A stretch of 24,201 nt of DNA from a virus. Under the pieces are notes generated by a model. That model saw only the letters and a program-made list of their open reading frames with translations. It was not told the DNA's origin and searched no databases. Below, one piece after another: positions 7,461-14,417 of the stretch. The first letter of the stretch is position 1. Each line of letters begins with the position of its first letter. A program made the position numbers and the translations under genes. Where the stretch lies: positions 1 through 24,201 of the IMG/VR virus record IMGVR_UViG_3300034375_012477. The stretch is one strand, 5' to 3'.

Positions 7461-8251
7461 CAGAAGAATCCGCCTTGTGCGGTTACGTGAGCACCTGGCG
7501 TGTAACCAGAAATATTCAAGCCATCAGGGAACACACCAACGTAAATGCGATCACCACGCTCCAGGTAAATGCCTTTGTTGCGTAGAGGCGCAGTGGGACC
7601 AAGGCCATTTGTGTTACCTGCGCCAACAACAGGTGTTGCAAGCTGAGGAAGGAGATCAGAGCAATCAACAGTACCGCTACCTGCTGGCACTGTTTTTGCA
7701 AAGAGTACACGGTAGTCACCCGATGCAGGGATAGGTGTTGTCGTACCACGGGTGTGGTAGAAGACAAAGGTAACATTGGGTTGATCTCCCCAGGCTACAC
7801 CGTTATAAAGGAAACCTGAAGAAGATCCGCCTGAGTACTCAAAAGATGTATTAATACCTGTCAGGGTAGTTGCACCTGTATAGGTGTAATAACCGTAGCC
7901 ACTTGCAGGAGCTGGAGTAACAACACCTGTTTCAGCAACAAAAACAACTTGACCGCTAACAAGAGAAATTACACTGCCAGATGTGACTGTATTAACTGTG
8001 TAATCAGCAGGACGATAGAAGTCATTACGAGTAATGGTGATTGAATCAACGACGCCACCACTGTTGTTATCTTCTTGTAGTGCAGCATCCATATCCACGA
8101 GGATAGATGGTGCTTGTCCACCTTGCACGAAAAGTGTATTGGCAGTAGAACTACCAACAGTTTGAGTGGTTACGCGAACCGAATCAAAAAGTGGCCTATC
8201 AACCAGGAGCGGTTGCTTGTTTGTGCTAGTACTGGATATTTTACTAAACAC
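7460..8251 (-). CDS. 263-residue beta-rich structural protein
   Basis: Rich in Thr, Ser, Val and Gly with alternating hydrophobic strands throughout (for example VVFVAETGVV and VTFVFYHTRG), as in tail, fibre or capsid-decorating proteins. There is no signal peptide. The start is a GTG at 8251; it is the only standard start in this part of the frame. A strong GGAGG lies about 24 nt upstream, with a 7-bp inverted repeat (8251-8275) between it and the GTG, so folding would bring the two close together. Its last base overlaps the start codon of the 516-residue gene. No family recognised. Confidence 0.75.
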   Translation of the reverse strand: MFSKISSTSTNKQPLLVDRPLFDSVRVTTQTVGSSTANTLFVQGGQAPSILVDMDAALQEDNNSGGVVDSITITRNDFYRPADYTVNTVTSGSVISLVSGQVVFVAETGVVTPAPASGYGYYTYTGATTLTGINTSFEYSGGSSSGFLYNGVAWGDQPNVTFVFYHTRGTTTPIPASGDYRVLFAKTVPAGSGTVDCSDLLPQLATPVVGAGNTNGLGPTAPLRNKGIYLERGDRIYVGVFPDGLNISGYTPGAHVTAQGGFF

Positions 8252-8275
8252 CCTGTCTATGCTAGTTTGACAGGG
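8251..8275 (-). promoter_or_regulatory. Hairpin between a distant Shine-Dalgarno and a GTG start
   Basis: Minus strand: GGAGG, then one C, then CCCTGTC, an 11-nt loop and GACAGGG, whose last G is the first base of the GTG start. Without folding, the GGAGG is too far from the start to work; with folding it comes next to it. This resembles the arrangement described for phage T4 gene 38. The function is inferred. Confidence 0.55.
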
Positions 8276-8329
8276 GCCTCCAAAAACTTCTCTTATTCTA
8301 ATGGCACAAACAACTTTTCAATATAAACC

Positions 8330-9058
8330 TTATTGACCAAGCAAGCCTAATACTTCTTGTAGGCCAAACTGTGGACGTTGCTGGAATAGTGATTGCATCA
8401 CTTGTCCTTTCATTGTATCAAGAAAAGAACGAGCTTCAGGTTTTGCCTCTTCTTCACCAGATAAATTAATGTTGATACTAACAGGTAAACCCAGGGGATT
8501 TTGAAGCTGTTTTTTTAATTTCCTTTCTTGTTTTTTTGTAAGTTGAGTTGTGGCCCCAAACGTTTGTGTTTCTTGTGGCTGACCAAAAACTTTCTGGAGA
8601 TCAGCAAGTTTTTTAACAGGTTGGCCATAGTAACTCTCGCCACTTTCGGTGGGAAGAGAAGCCCATTCTGGTGCTAGTGCAGAGGATACACGCTGGCTAA
8701 AACCTTCTTTTTCAAGGGTTGATAAACCACCGATAGGCATCAAGCGATTACGCAACAAACGTGTAGCAGCAAGATCTTGATTCTGTGGACCAAAATCAGA
8801 TAAGCCTAGTGCTTTTGCTTGTCGCTCCCAGGTAAAGGGCATGAATTGGTATGCACCAGCAGCTGCACTTTTATAGCGTCCTCCATCAATAACTTTGTCT
8901 GGATGCCGCTTTAGATCAGGTGCCAAGCCACCGCCAAACATGACGCGATAGGAATCGGGTCCGCCACGTTCAGTACCTTCCGCAAAACGAATAACTCGCA
9001 ATGCGTTCTGGATGGCAGGTCTTGAAACGTAGCTTTGTAGTAATTCGCGTTCTGTCAT
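8330..9058 (-). CDS. Lambda R-type (GH104) lysozyme, probably virion-associated
   Basis: Residues 15-160 match the lambda R endolysin (a lytic transglycosylase) block by block: RFAEGT with the likely catalytic Glu27, SYRVMFGGG (lambda: YDVIVGGE), HPDKV, AAAGAYQFMPFTWE (lambda: GAGRYQLLSRWWD), LGLSDFGPQNQDLAA and APEWASLP. It would cleave peptidoglycan with formation of an anhydro end. A further 80 residues follow, with a Lys-rich patch (KKQERKLKKQ) and a Gln/Leu-rich end absent from lambda R. That tail and its place between structural genes suggest a particle-borne enzyme used at DNA entry, distinct from the GH24 enzyme at 0.8-1.5 kb. A GAGG lies 8-9 nt before the ATG. Confidence 0.88.
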   Translation of the reverse strand: MTERELLQSYVSRPAIQNALRVIRFAEGTERGGPDSYRVMFGGGLAPDLKRHPDKVIDGGRYKSAAAGAYQFMPFTWERQAKALGLSDFGPQNQDLAATRLLRNRLMPIGGLSTLEKEGFSQRVSSALAPEWASLPTESGESYYGQPVKKLADLQKVFGQPQETQTFGATTQLTKKQERKLKKQLQNPLGLPVSININLSGEEEAKPEARSFLDTMKGQVMQSLFQQRPQFGLQEVLGLLGQ

Positions 9059-9068
9059 TTTTATTGCC

Positions 9069-9185
9069 TCATTCAGCTACCCAATTTGACTGTGCTTTGA
9101 GACCAGGTGTAAATACTGTTTGCGTAATTGCAACCAGGGATACAGTGGCTGCTAAGCGTTTAACAAAATTAGGGCAGAGAATCAT
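9069..9185 (-). CDS. 38-residue secreted or membrane peptide
   Basis: ATG at 9185-9183, TGA at 9071-9069, ending 10 nt before the GH104 lysozyme. The product has a basic start (CPNFVKRL), a hydrophobic stretch (AATVSLVAITQTVF) and an LKA-QS sequence that looks like a signal peptidase site. It could be a tiny exported or membrane peptide working with the lysozyme, but no family is recognised. There is no Shine-Dalgarno close to the ATG; a GGGAG lies about 22 nt upstream. The opposite strand over the same bases is also open (9001-9216), so this is a moderate call. Confidence 0.4.
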   Translation of the reverse strand: MILCPNFVKRLAATVSLVAITQTVFTPGLKAQSNWVAE

Positions 9186-9270
9186 CGTGATAAAGCAACA
9201 ACACTGGCTCCCGTGAATCAAAGATTCTTGTCCAGCAGGCTGGTCTTACATGCTACGCAATGCCAAGATA

Positions 9271-10581
9271 TTATTCTTTTGCTTGATTAAGTAATGCCTG
9301 GAATTTTTTCCGCATTTCTGCATCAACTTCTAGCCCGCCTGCACCGTAAGTAGGTTGCATGTTGACAGTAGAAGGAAGGCCTTGCGGTGCACCTAAACCA
9401 GGAGGTGGGGTTGGAATCATTTGTGATTGCATTTGATAACCCATTCCTTGACGTGCTGCATTACCTGCATCTTGGCCAATCAAGGTTTGTTGAATGACAT
9501 CGTATCCTGCCTGACCAGGTTTTACAGCACGTGCAAGTGTTGGATTAGCTTTTGCCCACATCTGCATACCGATATCTTCTGCCGATTGAACTTGTGCAGG
9601 TGTTGCGCCAGGTGCAACAGCAAGTTCACGTGCATCAGCGTAACGTTTTAGTTCAGGATCCTGTGCGGTCAACTGAGCAACACGTGATGCTTCTTGCATG
9701 TAAGCACGATCTTGTGCACTACCTGGGATGTAACGACCATACATGCCGGTTTCTTGTGCACTACCTGGTGCTGCTACATCAGGTGATGCCTGGCCTCTAT
9801 TGAAACGCAAACCTCGGCCTTGTCCCCCTCTTGCTCCACGGGGAGAAGCTTGTTCAGCAGCAGTTTTTTTACCTGGCGTTGAATCGAGATAATCACGACC
9901 TTGCAAAAGATTGCCTATGCCAGTACTTAACCTTTGGACACTTGTAATGATATTATCCTGAGGATTTAATACTTTTTTTGAAGTTTCATAAATTCCGTAT
10001 CCAGTTCCAAGGGGACCAAGGACTTTTGCTGCTGGTCCTGCAAAACGACTTAATGAACCAACGGCATTAATTGCATCATCTGCAAGATTTACGGCAGCTC
10101 GTCCTAAATTAGCTCCGGTTGCAGAAACCTTAGGAGTAAGTTTATTGGCAACTTGTTGAGCGCCGCCTGTCCATCCAAATTGTCTGCGTAGTGCAGGATC
10201 AAACTGAAGGGGGCTACCAGGGATTTGAGTAGCTGGTCCTTGCGACAAAACTGTGCTGGCTGCAGAAGGAGTTCCAATTCCAGGGGCACGTAACATGCCG
10301 CCGGGTCCTGCAGAGCTAATAGGAGGTTGGTTAGGAGGTTGTATAGAAGCGCGTGTGAGTGTATTTTTGGCAGCAGTCCTAGCGGCTTCTTTTGCAGCGC
10401 CTGGGGGCATTTGGTTAATCTGATCTAGTGTATTTAGATAACTAGTAGGTAAACCACCCCAATTAACATTACCTGGCACTGCACGTGAAAGCACATTGCC
10501 TGCAGCTTCTTGAAGAAAACGGTAATTACGAGGATCGGCGACACCTGATTGCCGAACAAAATTAGCTAAAAAGTTTTCCAT
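9271..10581 (-). CDS. 436-residue Ala/Gly/Pro/Gln-rich virion protein
   Basis: Starts MENFLANFVRQSGVADPRNYRF with an ATG at 10581 whose A is also the last base of the upstream TAA; a GGAGG overlaps that stop. The TTG nine bases earlier is less likely. The protein is low in complexity: a Pro/Ala region (residues 75-130), a central helical Ala/Gly segment that could interact with membranes (NAVGSLSRFAGPAAKVLGPLG), an Arg/Gly-rich stretch (PRGARGGQGRGLRFNRG) and a Gln/Met/Pro-rich end. This composition is usual for internal virion or ejection proteins. The role is inferred from composition and from its place before the virion-type lysozyme. Confidence 0.65.
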   Translation of the reverse strand: MENFLANFVRQSGVADPRNYRFLQEAAGNVLSRAVPGNVNWGGLPTSYLNTLDQINQMPPGAAKEAARTAAKNTLTRASIQPPNQPPISSAGPGGMLRAPGIGTPSAASTVLSQGPATQIPGSPLQFDPALRRQFGWTGGAQQVANKLTPKVSATGANLGRAAVNLADDAINAVGSLSRFAGPAAKVLGPLGTGYGIYETSKKVLNPQDNIITSVQRLSTGIGNLLQGRDYLDSTPGKKTAAEQASPRGARGGQGRGLRFNRGQASPDVAAPGSAQETGMYGRYIPGSAQDRAYMQEASRVAQLTAQDPELKRYADARELAVAPGATPAQVQSAEDIGMQMWAKANPTLARAVKPGQAGYDVIQQTLIGQDAGNAARQGMGYQMQSQMIPTPPPGLGAPQGLPSTVNMQPTYGAGGLEVDAEMRKKFQALLNQAKE

Positions 10582-11042
10582 TACCTCCAATTCTCCATTA
10601 AATACATGCGGGAGCCAACGGCGGTGTCGGCAGGACCAGGTAATGCCTGGATAAATTCAGCACCAGATCTTTCATAACGATATCTGGCTTGGAACGGATC
10701 TTTGTAGTTTGGTACGTAAAGAATTTGTGCCAAACGATTGGTTTCGTAGAGATAAATCTCGTCCCAAACCTTTAAAGCTTCCTTTGCATTGCTAGATCTA
10801 ATCGTACGATCAACGTCACCAGCAATACTTTCCAAACGGGTGGAAGGTGAGGTTGCAACTTCTGTTTTCTTTTCAGCCGTATCACAACGACCAATTTGAA
10901 TAGCTACCTTATCGTAAAAATACGAATCAGGAATTGTATTCATTGCTTCTTCCAGCCTGGCATAATCACCCGCTGGAACAGAAACCGTGAAGTAGCCCAG
11001 GTGATACCGGACTCTACTCTTATCAAAATCAGATAGCTGCAC
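10581..11042 (-). CDS. 153-residue connector/neck-like protein
   Basis: A mixed alpha/beta hydrophilic protein (starts MQLSDFDKSRVRYHLGYF, ends MYLMENWR). Size, position after the capsid genes and the pattern of helices are like small head-tail connector or completion proteins, but I cannot point to a signature. The GTG at 11042 is preceded by AACGGAAATAAACG, where GGAAA is a possible ribosome-binding site. It is the first gene after the strong terminator at 11101-11125, and a perfect TATAAT box lies 22 nt before its start, so it probably begins a separate transcription unit. Its stop overlaps the next start (TAATG). Confidence 0.6.
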   Translation of the reverse strand: MQLSDFDKSRVRYHLGYFTVSVPAGDYARLEEAMNTIPDSYFYDKVAIQIGRCDTAEKKTEVATSPSTRLESIAGDVDRTIRSSNAKEALKVWDEIYLYETNRLAQILYVPNYKDPFQARYRYERSGAEFIQALPGPADTAVGSRMYLMENWR

Positions 11043-11064
11043 CGTTTATTTCCGTTTGTTTTTT

Positions 11065-11070
11065 ATTATA
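11065..11070 (-). promoter_or_regulatory. Candidate -10 box (TATAAT) downstream of the terminator
   Basis: A perfect TATAAT on the minus strand, 22 nt before the GTG of the connector-like gene and about 30 nt after the terminator stem. No good -35 exists at 16-18 nt; the nearest TTGCAA is 21 nt away. It could also be a late, factor-dependent promoter. Confidence 0.35.
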
Positions 11071-11100
11071 AATGCACTGAATTAAAAGAATTTGCAAGAT

Positions 11101-11125
11101 AAAACCCCTGGTCGCCCAGGGGGTT
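11101..11125 (-). terminator. Strong intrinsic terminator
   Basis: On the minus strand CCCCTGG and CCAGGGG form a perfect GC-rich 7-bp stem with a GCGA tetraloop (GNRA type), followed by TTTTATCTT. It begins 8 nt after the stop of the helix-hairpin-helix gene. It is the clearest terminator in the window and splits the capsid block from the neck/lysozyme block. Confidence 0.85.
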
Positions 11126-11132
11126 AATATCC

Positions 11133-11561
11133 TCAAACTCTGATTAAATCAGCTGCAAGAACTGCGTCCCAATCAACCCTTTTAATCTGTTTTAACTGTT
11201 CGAGATTATTAAACCTTTCACCCGATAAGGACATCTGAAGATCTTTAATCTCTCTAGCTGTTTTAAGTCCAATACCTTTAATATGATCAGCGATCATTTG
11301 AGGTGTTGCACCATTAATATTTAACCGATTATCAGGGGGAAAAGTGCGAGGTTCTTCTTTTGCTGCTTTATCTTTTACCTGAAGAGTTTTAACAGTTTTT
11401 GTTGCAGCCTCATCAGGTGTAATTTCAGTTTTATAAGCAGTGAAAAGGCGACCATCCTGATCTTCGACCATGAACCAATCGCCATTATCCCATTCGCTTA
11501 CAACCTTGACACGTGCACCTGTTTTTTTGTGCTGATAAAGCATCGAAGGAGTAGTTGTCAT
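11133..11561 (-). CDS. Helix-hairpin-helix (ComEA/RuvA-like) DNA-binding protein
   Basis: Of 142 residues, the first 50 are a small beta domain (KKTGARVKVV, then DWFMVEDQDGRLF), followed by a Lys/Ala linker. Residues 80-140 form tandem helix-hairpin-helix motifs: LNINGATPQMIADHIKGIGLK with the GIG hairpin at 96-98 and TAREI, then a second half around FNNLEQLKQIKRV. HhH proteins grip the DNA backbone without sequence preference, so a role with packaged or recombining DNA is possible. It sits between a capsid-type gene and a terminator. The ATG has no nearby Shine-Dalgarno; a perfect 12-bp inverted repeat (11561-11585) runs into the A of the start codon. Confidence 0.75.
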   Translation of the reverse strand: MTTTPSMLYQHKKTGARVKVVSEWDNGDWFMVEDQDGRLFTAYKTEITPDEAATKTVKTLQVKDKAAKEEPRTFPPDNRLNINGATPQMIADHIKGIGLKTAREIKDLQMSLSGERFNNLEQLKQIKRVDWDAVLAADLIRV

Positions 11562-11585
11562 AAGACCAGTAATTTACTGGTCTTA
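11561..11585 (-). promoter_or_regulatory. Perfect 12-bp inverted repeat ending at the HhH start codon
   Basis: TAAGACCAGTAA and TTACTGGTCTTA, separated by one base, form a perfect dyad; the last A is the A of the ATG. As RNA it would fold with a loop of about five bases. It is not followed by a T-tract in gene direction, so it is a poor terminator for the upstream gene and fits better as an operator or translational control hairpin. Confidence 0.65.
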
Positions 11586-11604
11586 GTTTAACTTATCTCT
11601 TTAA

Positions 11605-12399
11605 TTACGGGGAGACAACACGGCCAAGCAGGTAGCCGTCGATGTCTTCGTAACCAGGAGCAACATCAGGTTGGATGTAGCACACTTCAACGATCAGATA
11701 ACCAGTGCGGCCAGCAGTGGAATCAGCGCTGGAGATGTACCAACCGCCGCCTGCAGTGGTGCCGGTCAGGGTAGTACGGGACTGAACGTTGTAAGTAGTA
11801 GCGGCAGTCACTTCGCGGTAAACCTTACCTGCGCTATTACCAGCAGCACCGGTAGCAGTCAGGAGAGGAACAGCGCTGTAAGCAGCGGAACCACCAGCGA
11901 AATAAATCTCACCGGGCTGGCTGCCAGAGGTGGTGGACTGCAGGTTTGCTTGGGAAACAGCTGCGCCAACACCTGCGTTGGATTCCAGGCCAGGACCGAA
12001 GGTAATGATGTTACCGGTTGCGGCATACACACCAGAAGCAACACGGCCATCACCCCAGCCAGAAGCAACGGAAACAGTTGCGCGATACACATAGGCAGGA
12101 AGGGTGCTGCTGCCGGAGATCACCATACCGGTGATGTCAGTGCGGGTATCGTCATTCCGATAAGGGGAAGGAACGATGACACTGCCGGAGGAAACAGCAC
12201 CGCCACCAGAAGTGTTGGTGACAGGAACGTAACCACGCTGCTGGAAGTAACGGTAGCCAGGAGTTGCCAGCACGCAAGTGGGGCCACCCTTGGAGTTATT
12301 GTTGCTGCCGTCATCGTTGGTATCAATGTTCTTGTACCAACCGTTGAGGGGCTCTGCCCAGTTACCTGGGTAGATTTTCTTAGCGGACAAATAGGTCAT
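11605..12399 (-). CDS. 264-residue beta-rich structural protein next to the capsid gene
   Basis: Thr-, Ser-, Gly- and Val-rich, with many tyrosines (starts MTYLSAKKIYPGNWAEP, ends GYLLGRVVSP) and no signal peptide. Position directly downstream of the major capsid gene, size and composition fit a capsid decoration, head-fibre or other abundant virion protein. Its GC content and codon use are like those of the capsid gene and clearly richer in GC than most of the window, which suggests high expression. TGGAAAAG about 5 nt before the ATG is a possible ribosome-binding site. No family recognised. Confidence 0.7.
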   Translation of the reverse strand: MTYLSAKKIYPGNWAEPLNGWYKNIDTNDDGSNNNSKGGPTCVLATPGYRYFQQRGYVPVTNTSGGGAVSSGSVIVPSPYRNDDTRTDITGMVISGSSTLPAYVYRATVSVASGWGDGRVASGVYAATGNIITFGPGLESNAGVGAAVSQANLQSTTSGSQPGEIYFAGGSAAYSAVPLLTATGAAGNSAGKVYREVTAATTYNVQSRTTLTGTTAGGGWYISSADSTAGRTGYLIVEVCYIQPDVAPGYEDIDGYLLGRVVSP

Positions 12400-12436
12400 T
12401 TATCTTTTCCAGTAATTTAAATGTATGGATTAATTA

Positions 12437-13591
12437 TCAGACGGTACCATCGTCTTGGATGAAGCTGAATGCGGTGGTAACGAAGTCCTTGTTCAGGATT
12501 TCAAAACCAGCATACAGTTGCCAGATCAGGATGATGAAGCGGCTGAAGTCGTCGTTGTTGTTGATGAGCACCTGAGCGTTCGGGCCGCCGATACCAACAC
12601 CAATCGACTGAGGACCAAAGAAGTAACCTTGGGCAACTTCCTGGGAAGTGTAGGTGGAACCAGCATCGAACGAAGCGTTGACGTTCTTGATGGGGAAGTT
12701 GGTCGATTCGAAGAACTTCACACCTTCAAACTGAACACCAGTAGGCATCACCGGCTCACCGGCAAGGAAGTAACCTTGACCAGCCTGGGGACCCATGTAG
12801 AAGCTGGCGTTGTTAGGCATCATGGGATTACCCATGTACATGCCTTGGCCAGGGGTACCAGCGTAACGAGCGATCTCACGGAAGTCAGGATCACGACGCA
12901 GATGCATCATGAAGACGGGATCGCAAATGCAACGATACAGACCATCAGCGAAGGTAGGAACGTTACGCTTACGCAGATCCTTAACAACGGTCAGAAGGTC
13001 AGTACGCACCTGGAACTGCTGAGTTTGGCTTTGGTACTCAGCAAGGCTATAGGTGATTTGACCGGAAGCATTCTTTTCCTTAGCACCAGCGAAGTAGTAA
13101 CCGCCTTGTGTGGTGGAGGCAGCACCGTTTGCTTCTGCTTTGGCAAGTTCATCAATGAACACACGATCACGCCACCGGCGATAATCATCGAGCAGAGTCA
13201 GCGAACCAATGCTCTGGTGGAACATGTTCAGGTTACCGGTATCCAGCAGCAGACGCTGGGCGGTAATCAGGGTTTCACGAGCAATTTTGAAGGTGCTGGG
13301 CTGAGTGGGATCACCCGGATCAGCAGGGCCAGTGTATTCTTTCAGAACAACAAGCACCTTTTCCTTGGTGATGTTGCGGCTATTGGCAGTACCAATGGTC
13401 TGATCAGAGATACGCTCGCGGCTATCCTTCGTACCAGGGGTACCCCAGAACTTATAGCGATCTAACTGAACGGTTTGACCGGGCTGACGAGTGAAGTCGT
13501 GGACAACCACGGGCTCCACAGCCATCTCGGTAACATAAGCAGGGTGAGGACGATAAAGTTCCGCACCTAAAATCTTTGGAAAATCGTTCTC
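12437..13591 (-). CDS. Major capsid protein (exon 2)
   Basis: Central 384 residues of the likely major capsid protein. Evidence: position after portal- and scaffold-like genes, size, very good codon use and segments typical of phage capsids (VEPVVVHDFTRQPGQTVQLDRY near the N-terminus, RCICDPVFMMHLRRDPDFREIARY in the middle, a hydrophobic IILIWQLYAGFEIL near the end). An ATG at 13525 exists, but it has no ribosome-binding site, and the frame continues upstream with sensible protein (ENDFPKILGAELYRPHPAYVTEM) up to 13591, exactly where a group I intron ends. The first three codons (GTG TTC ATT) lie at 14418-14426, so the spliced protein has about 387 residues. The fold is presumably HK97-like; this is inference. 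The long open frames on the opposite strand are shadows. Confidence 0.85.
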   Translation of the reverse strand, partial: ENDFPKILGAELYRPHPAYVTEMAVEPVVVHDFTRQPGQTVQLDRYKFWGTPGTKDSRERISDQTIGTANSRNITKEKVLVVLKEYTGPADPGDPTQPSTFKIARETLITAQRLLLDTGNLNMFHQSIGSLTLLDDYRRWRDRVFIDELAKAEANGAASTTQGGYYFAGAKEKNASGQITYSLAEYQSQTQQFQVRTDLLTVVKDLRKRNVPTFADGLYRCICDPVFMMHLRRDPDFREIARYAGTPGQGMYMGNPMMPNNASFYMGPQAGQGYFLAGEPVMPTGVQFEGVKFFESTNFPIKNVNASFDAGSTYTSQEVAQGYFFGPQSIGVGIGGPNAQVLINNNDDFSRFIILIWQLYAGFEILNKDFVTTAFSFIQDDGTV

Positions 13592-14417
13592 CTGGTCTCT
13601 AGTTTCTTAGAGGGGTGGACTATCTCTTCATCCCTGTGGGATGCCGGACGCTGAATCTGGTATTACGTAACAAGATCGTGTTACCCCCAGTAGTCTCTGC
13701 ACCTTCCAATCACGTTCTTGATTGGCTTGGCTCAGGATTACCCTCGTCTTTACGTTAGGGCTTCCCTGAATTCATCCGGTTTGCACTCATCAATTGCTTG
13801 GTGAGGTGACAACGTTGAGCGTTCAGTTGAGGCGTGCTACAGTCTGGAAACCTGTTTATAAACAACATGAATCCAAAACTTGTTCCAGGATTTGGTAATC
13901 TTTACTTAACGGAAGAAGGGAAAGCTTTTGAAAAACAACTTGATCCCGATAATCAAGAATATTTTCTAGAGATTCCTATTAGTTCCACCAGTGTTTACGA
14001 CCGTATTTCAGTTCTTGTAGATGGAAAGAGAAAAAGATTTCATCTTCACGTCTTGATGGCAATTGCTTTTTTAGGATTAGATCTGCGTTCTCATGGAACC
14101 AGTAACTTTTCCCTACAGATTGATCACAAAGATAACAACAAGAGAAATAATCAACTTGCTAATCTTGAGATCGTTACCAAACAAGAAAATTTAACAAGAG
14201 CCTGGGAAAACGGTTGTTACAAAAACAATGGTTTTGCCAGTAAAGGAAAGCCGAAGAAATCTTTGAGAAAATTTTCTTCGGATGACGTGAAACAAATTAA
14301 ATCTTTAAAAGAAGCAGGTCTTTCTTATAGAAAAATTGCTGAAAAATTTAACTGTAATCACGGAGCTATTTACCAAATCTTGAAGGGACATACCTACCAG
14401 GATCTGAACTAGCTATC
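13592..14417 (-). ncRNA. Group I intron in the major capsid gene
   Basis: On the minus strand the conserved core elements occur in order: P, AATTCAGGGAAGCCC (about 13758-13772); Q, AATCCTGAGCCAAGCC (13725-13739); R, GGTGCAGAGACTA (13691-13703); S, AAGAGATAGTCC (13617-13628). P4 (TTCAGG/CCTGAG), P6a (CCAATCA/TGATTGG), P7 (GACTA/TAGTC) and P8 (GTAAC/GTTAC) all pair, and CATCCC/GGGATG forms a further hairpin. The 5' exon GTGTTCATT can pair with GATGAGTGC (13783-13791), or its last seven bases with GATGAAT (13770-13776), both giving the obligatory U-G pair at the splice site. The 3' end is placed at the G at 13592, which restores the reading frame; 13589 is an in-frame alternative. About 280 nt is ribozyme; the rest is an inserted HNH gene on the other strand. 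The subgroup was not determined. Confidence 0.88.
13867..14412 (+). CDS. Intron-borne HNH homing endonuclease, antisense to the intron
   Basis: A 181-residue protein starting MNPKLVPGFGNLYLTEEG. It has the build of group I intron HNH enzymes (I-HmuI type): an N-terminal beta region, HLHVLMAIAFLG (residues 59-70), IDHKDNNKRNNQLANL (85-100) and EIVTKQEN, followed by a C-terminal HTH (SSDDVKQIKSL, then AGLSYRKIAEKFNCNHGAIYQIL, about 137-172) that would bind the target. A GTG at 13834 is an alternative start. It lies wholly within the intron, its stop 5 nt from the 5' splice site, but is read in the opposite direction, so it needs its own plus-strand promoter; I see no convincing one. A 12-bp palindrome (TGTTTATAAACA, 13853-13864) precedes the ATG. 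It is more AT-rich than the capsid gene, as expected for a mobile gene. Confidence 0.88.
   Translation: MNPKLVPGFGNLYLTEEGKAFEKQLDPDNQEYFLEIPISSTSVYDRISVLVDGKRKRFHLHVLMAIAFLGLDLRSHGTSNFSLQIDHKDNNKRNNQLANLEIVTKQENLTRAWENGCYKNNGFASKGKPKKSLRKFSSDDVKQIKSLKEAGLSYRKIAEKFNCNHGAIYQILKGHTYQDLN

Noticed and set aside
9001-9216. Plus-strand open frame opposite the GH104 start and the small secreted peptide
   Set aside because: No good start or ribosome-binding site, and it runs against the direction of all neighbours; the minus-strand peptide is favoured, though not certain.
9205-9245. Two short hairpins (GAATC/GATTC and CCAGC/GCTGG) between the Ala/Pro-rich gene and the 38-residue peptide
   Set aside because: Stems of five bases with tiny loops and no T-tract; not convincing as terminator or control site.
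11671-12420. Plus-strand open frame of 249 codons opposite the 264-residue structural gene
   Set aside because: Same explanation: Ser/Gly/Thr-rich shadow without any ribosome-binding site or motif.
12455-13465. Long plus-strand open frame (336 codons) opposite the major capsid gene
   Set aside because: It mirrors the codon bias of the highly expressed capsid gene; the capsid frame has coherent protein motifs, this one does not.
13601-13830. Possible noncoding spacer or structured regulatory leader before the capsid ATG at 13525
   Set aside because: The conserved group I core elements explain this stretch better than a riboswitch or plain leader.
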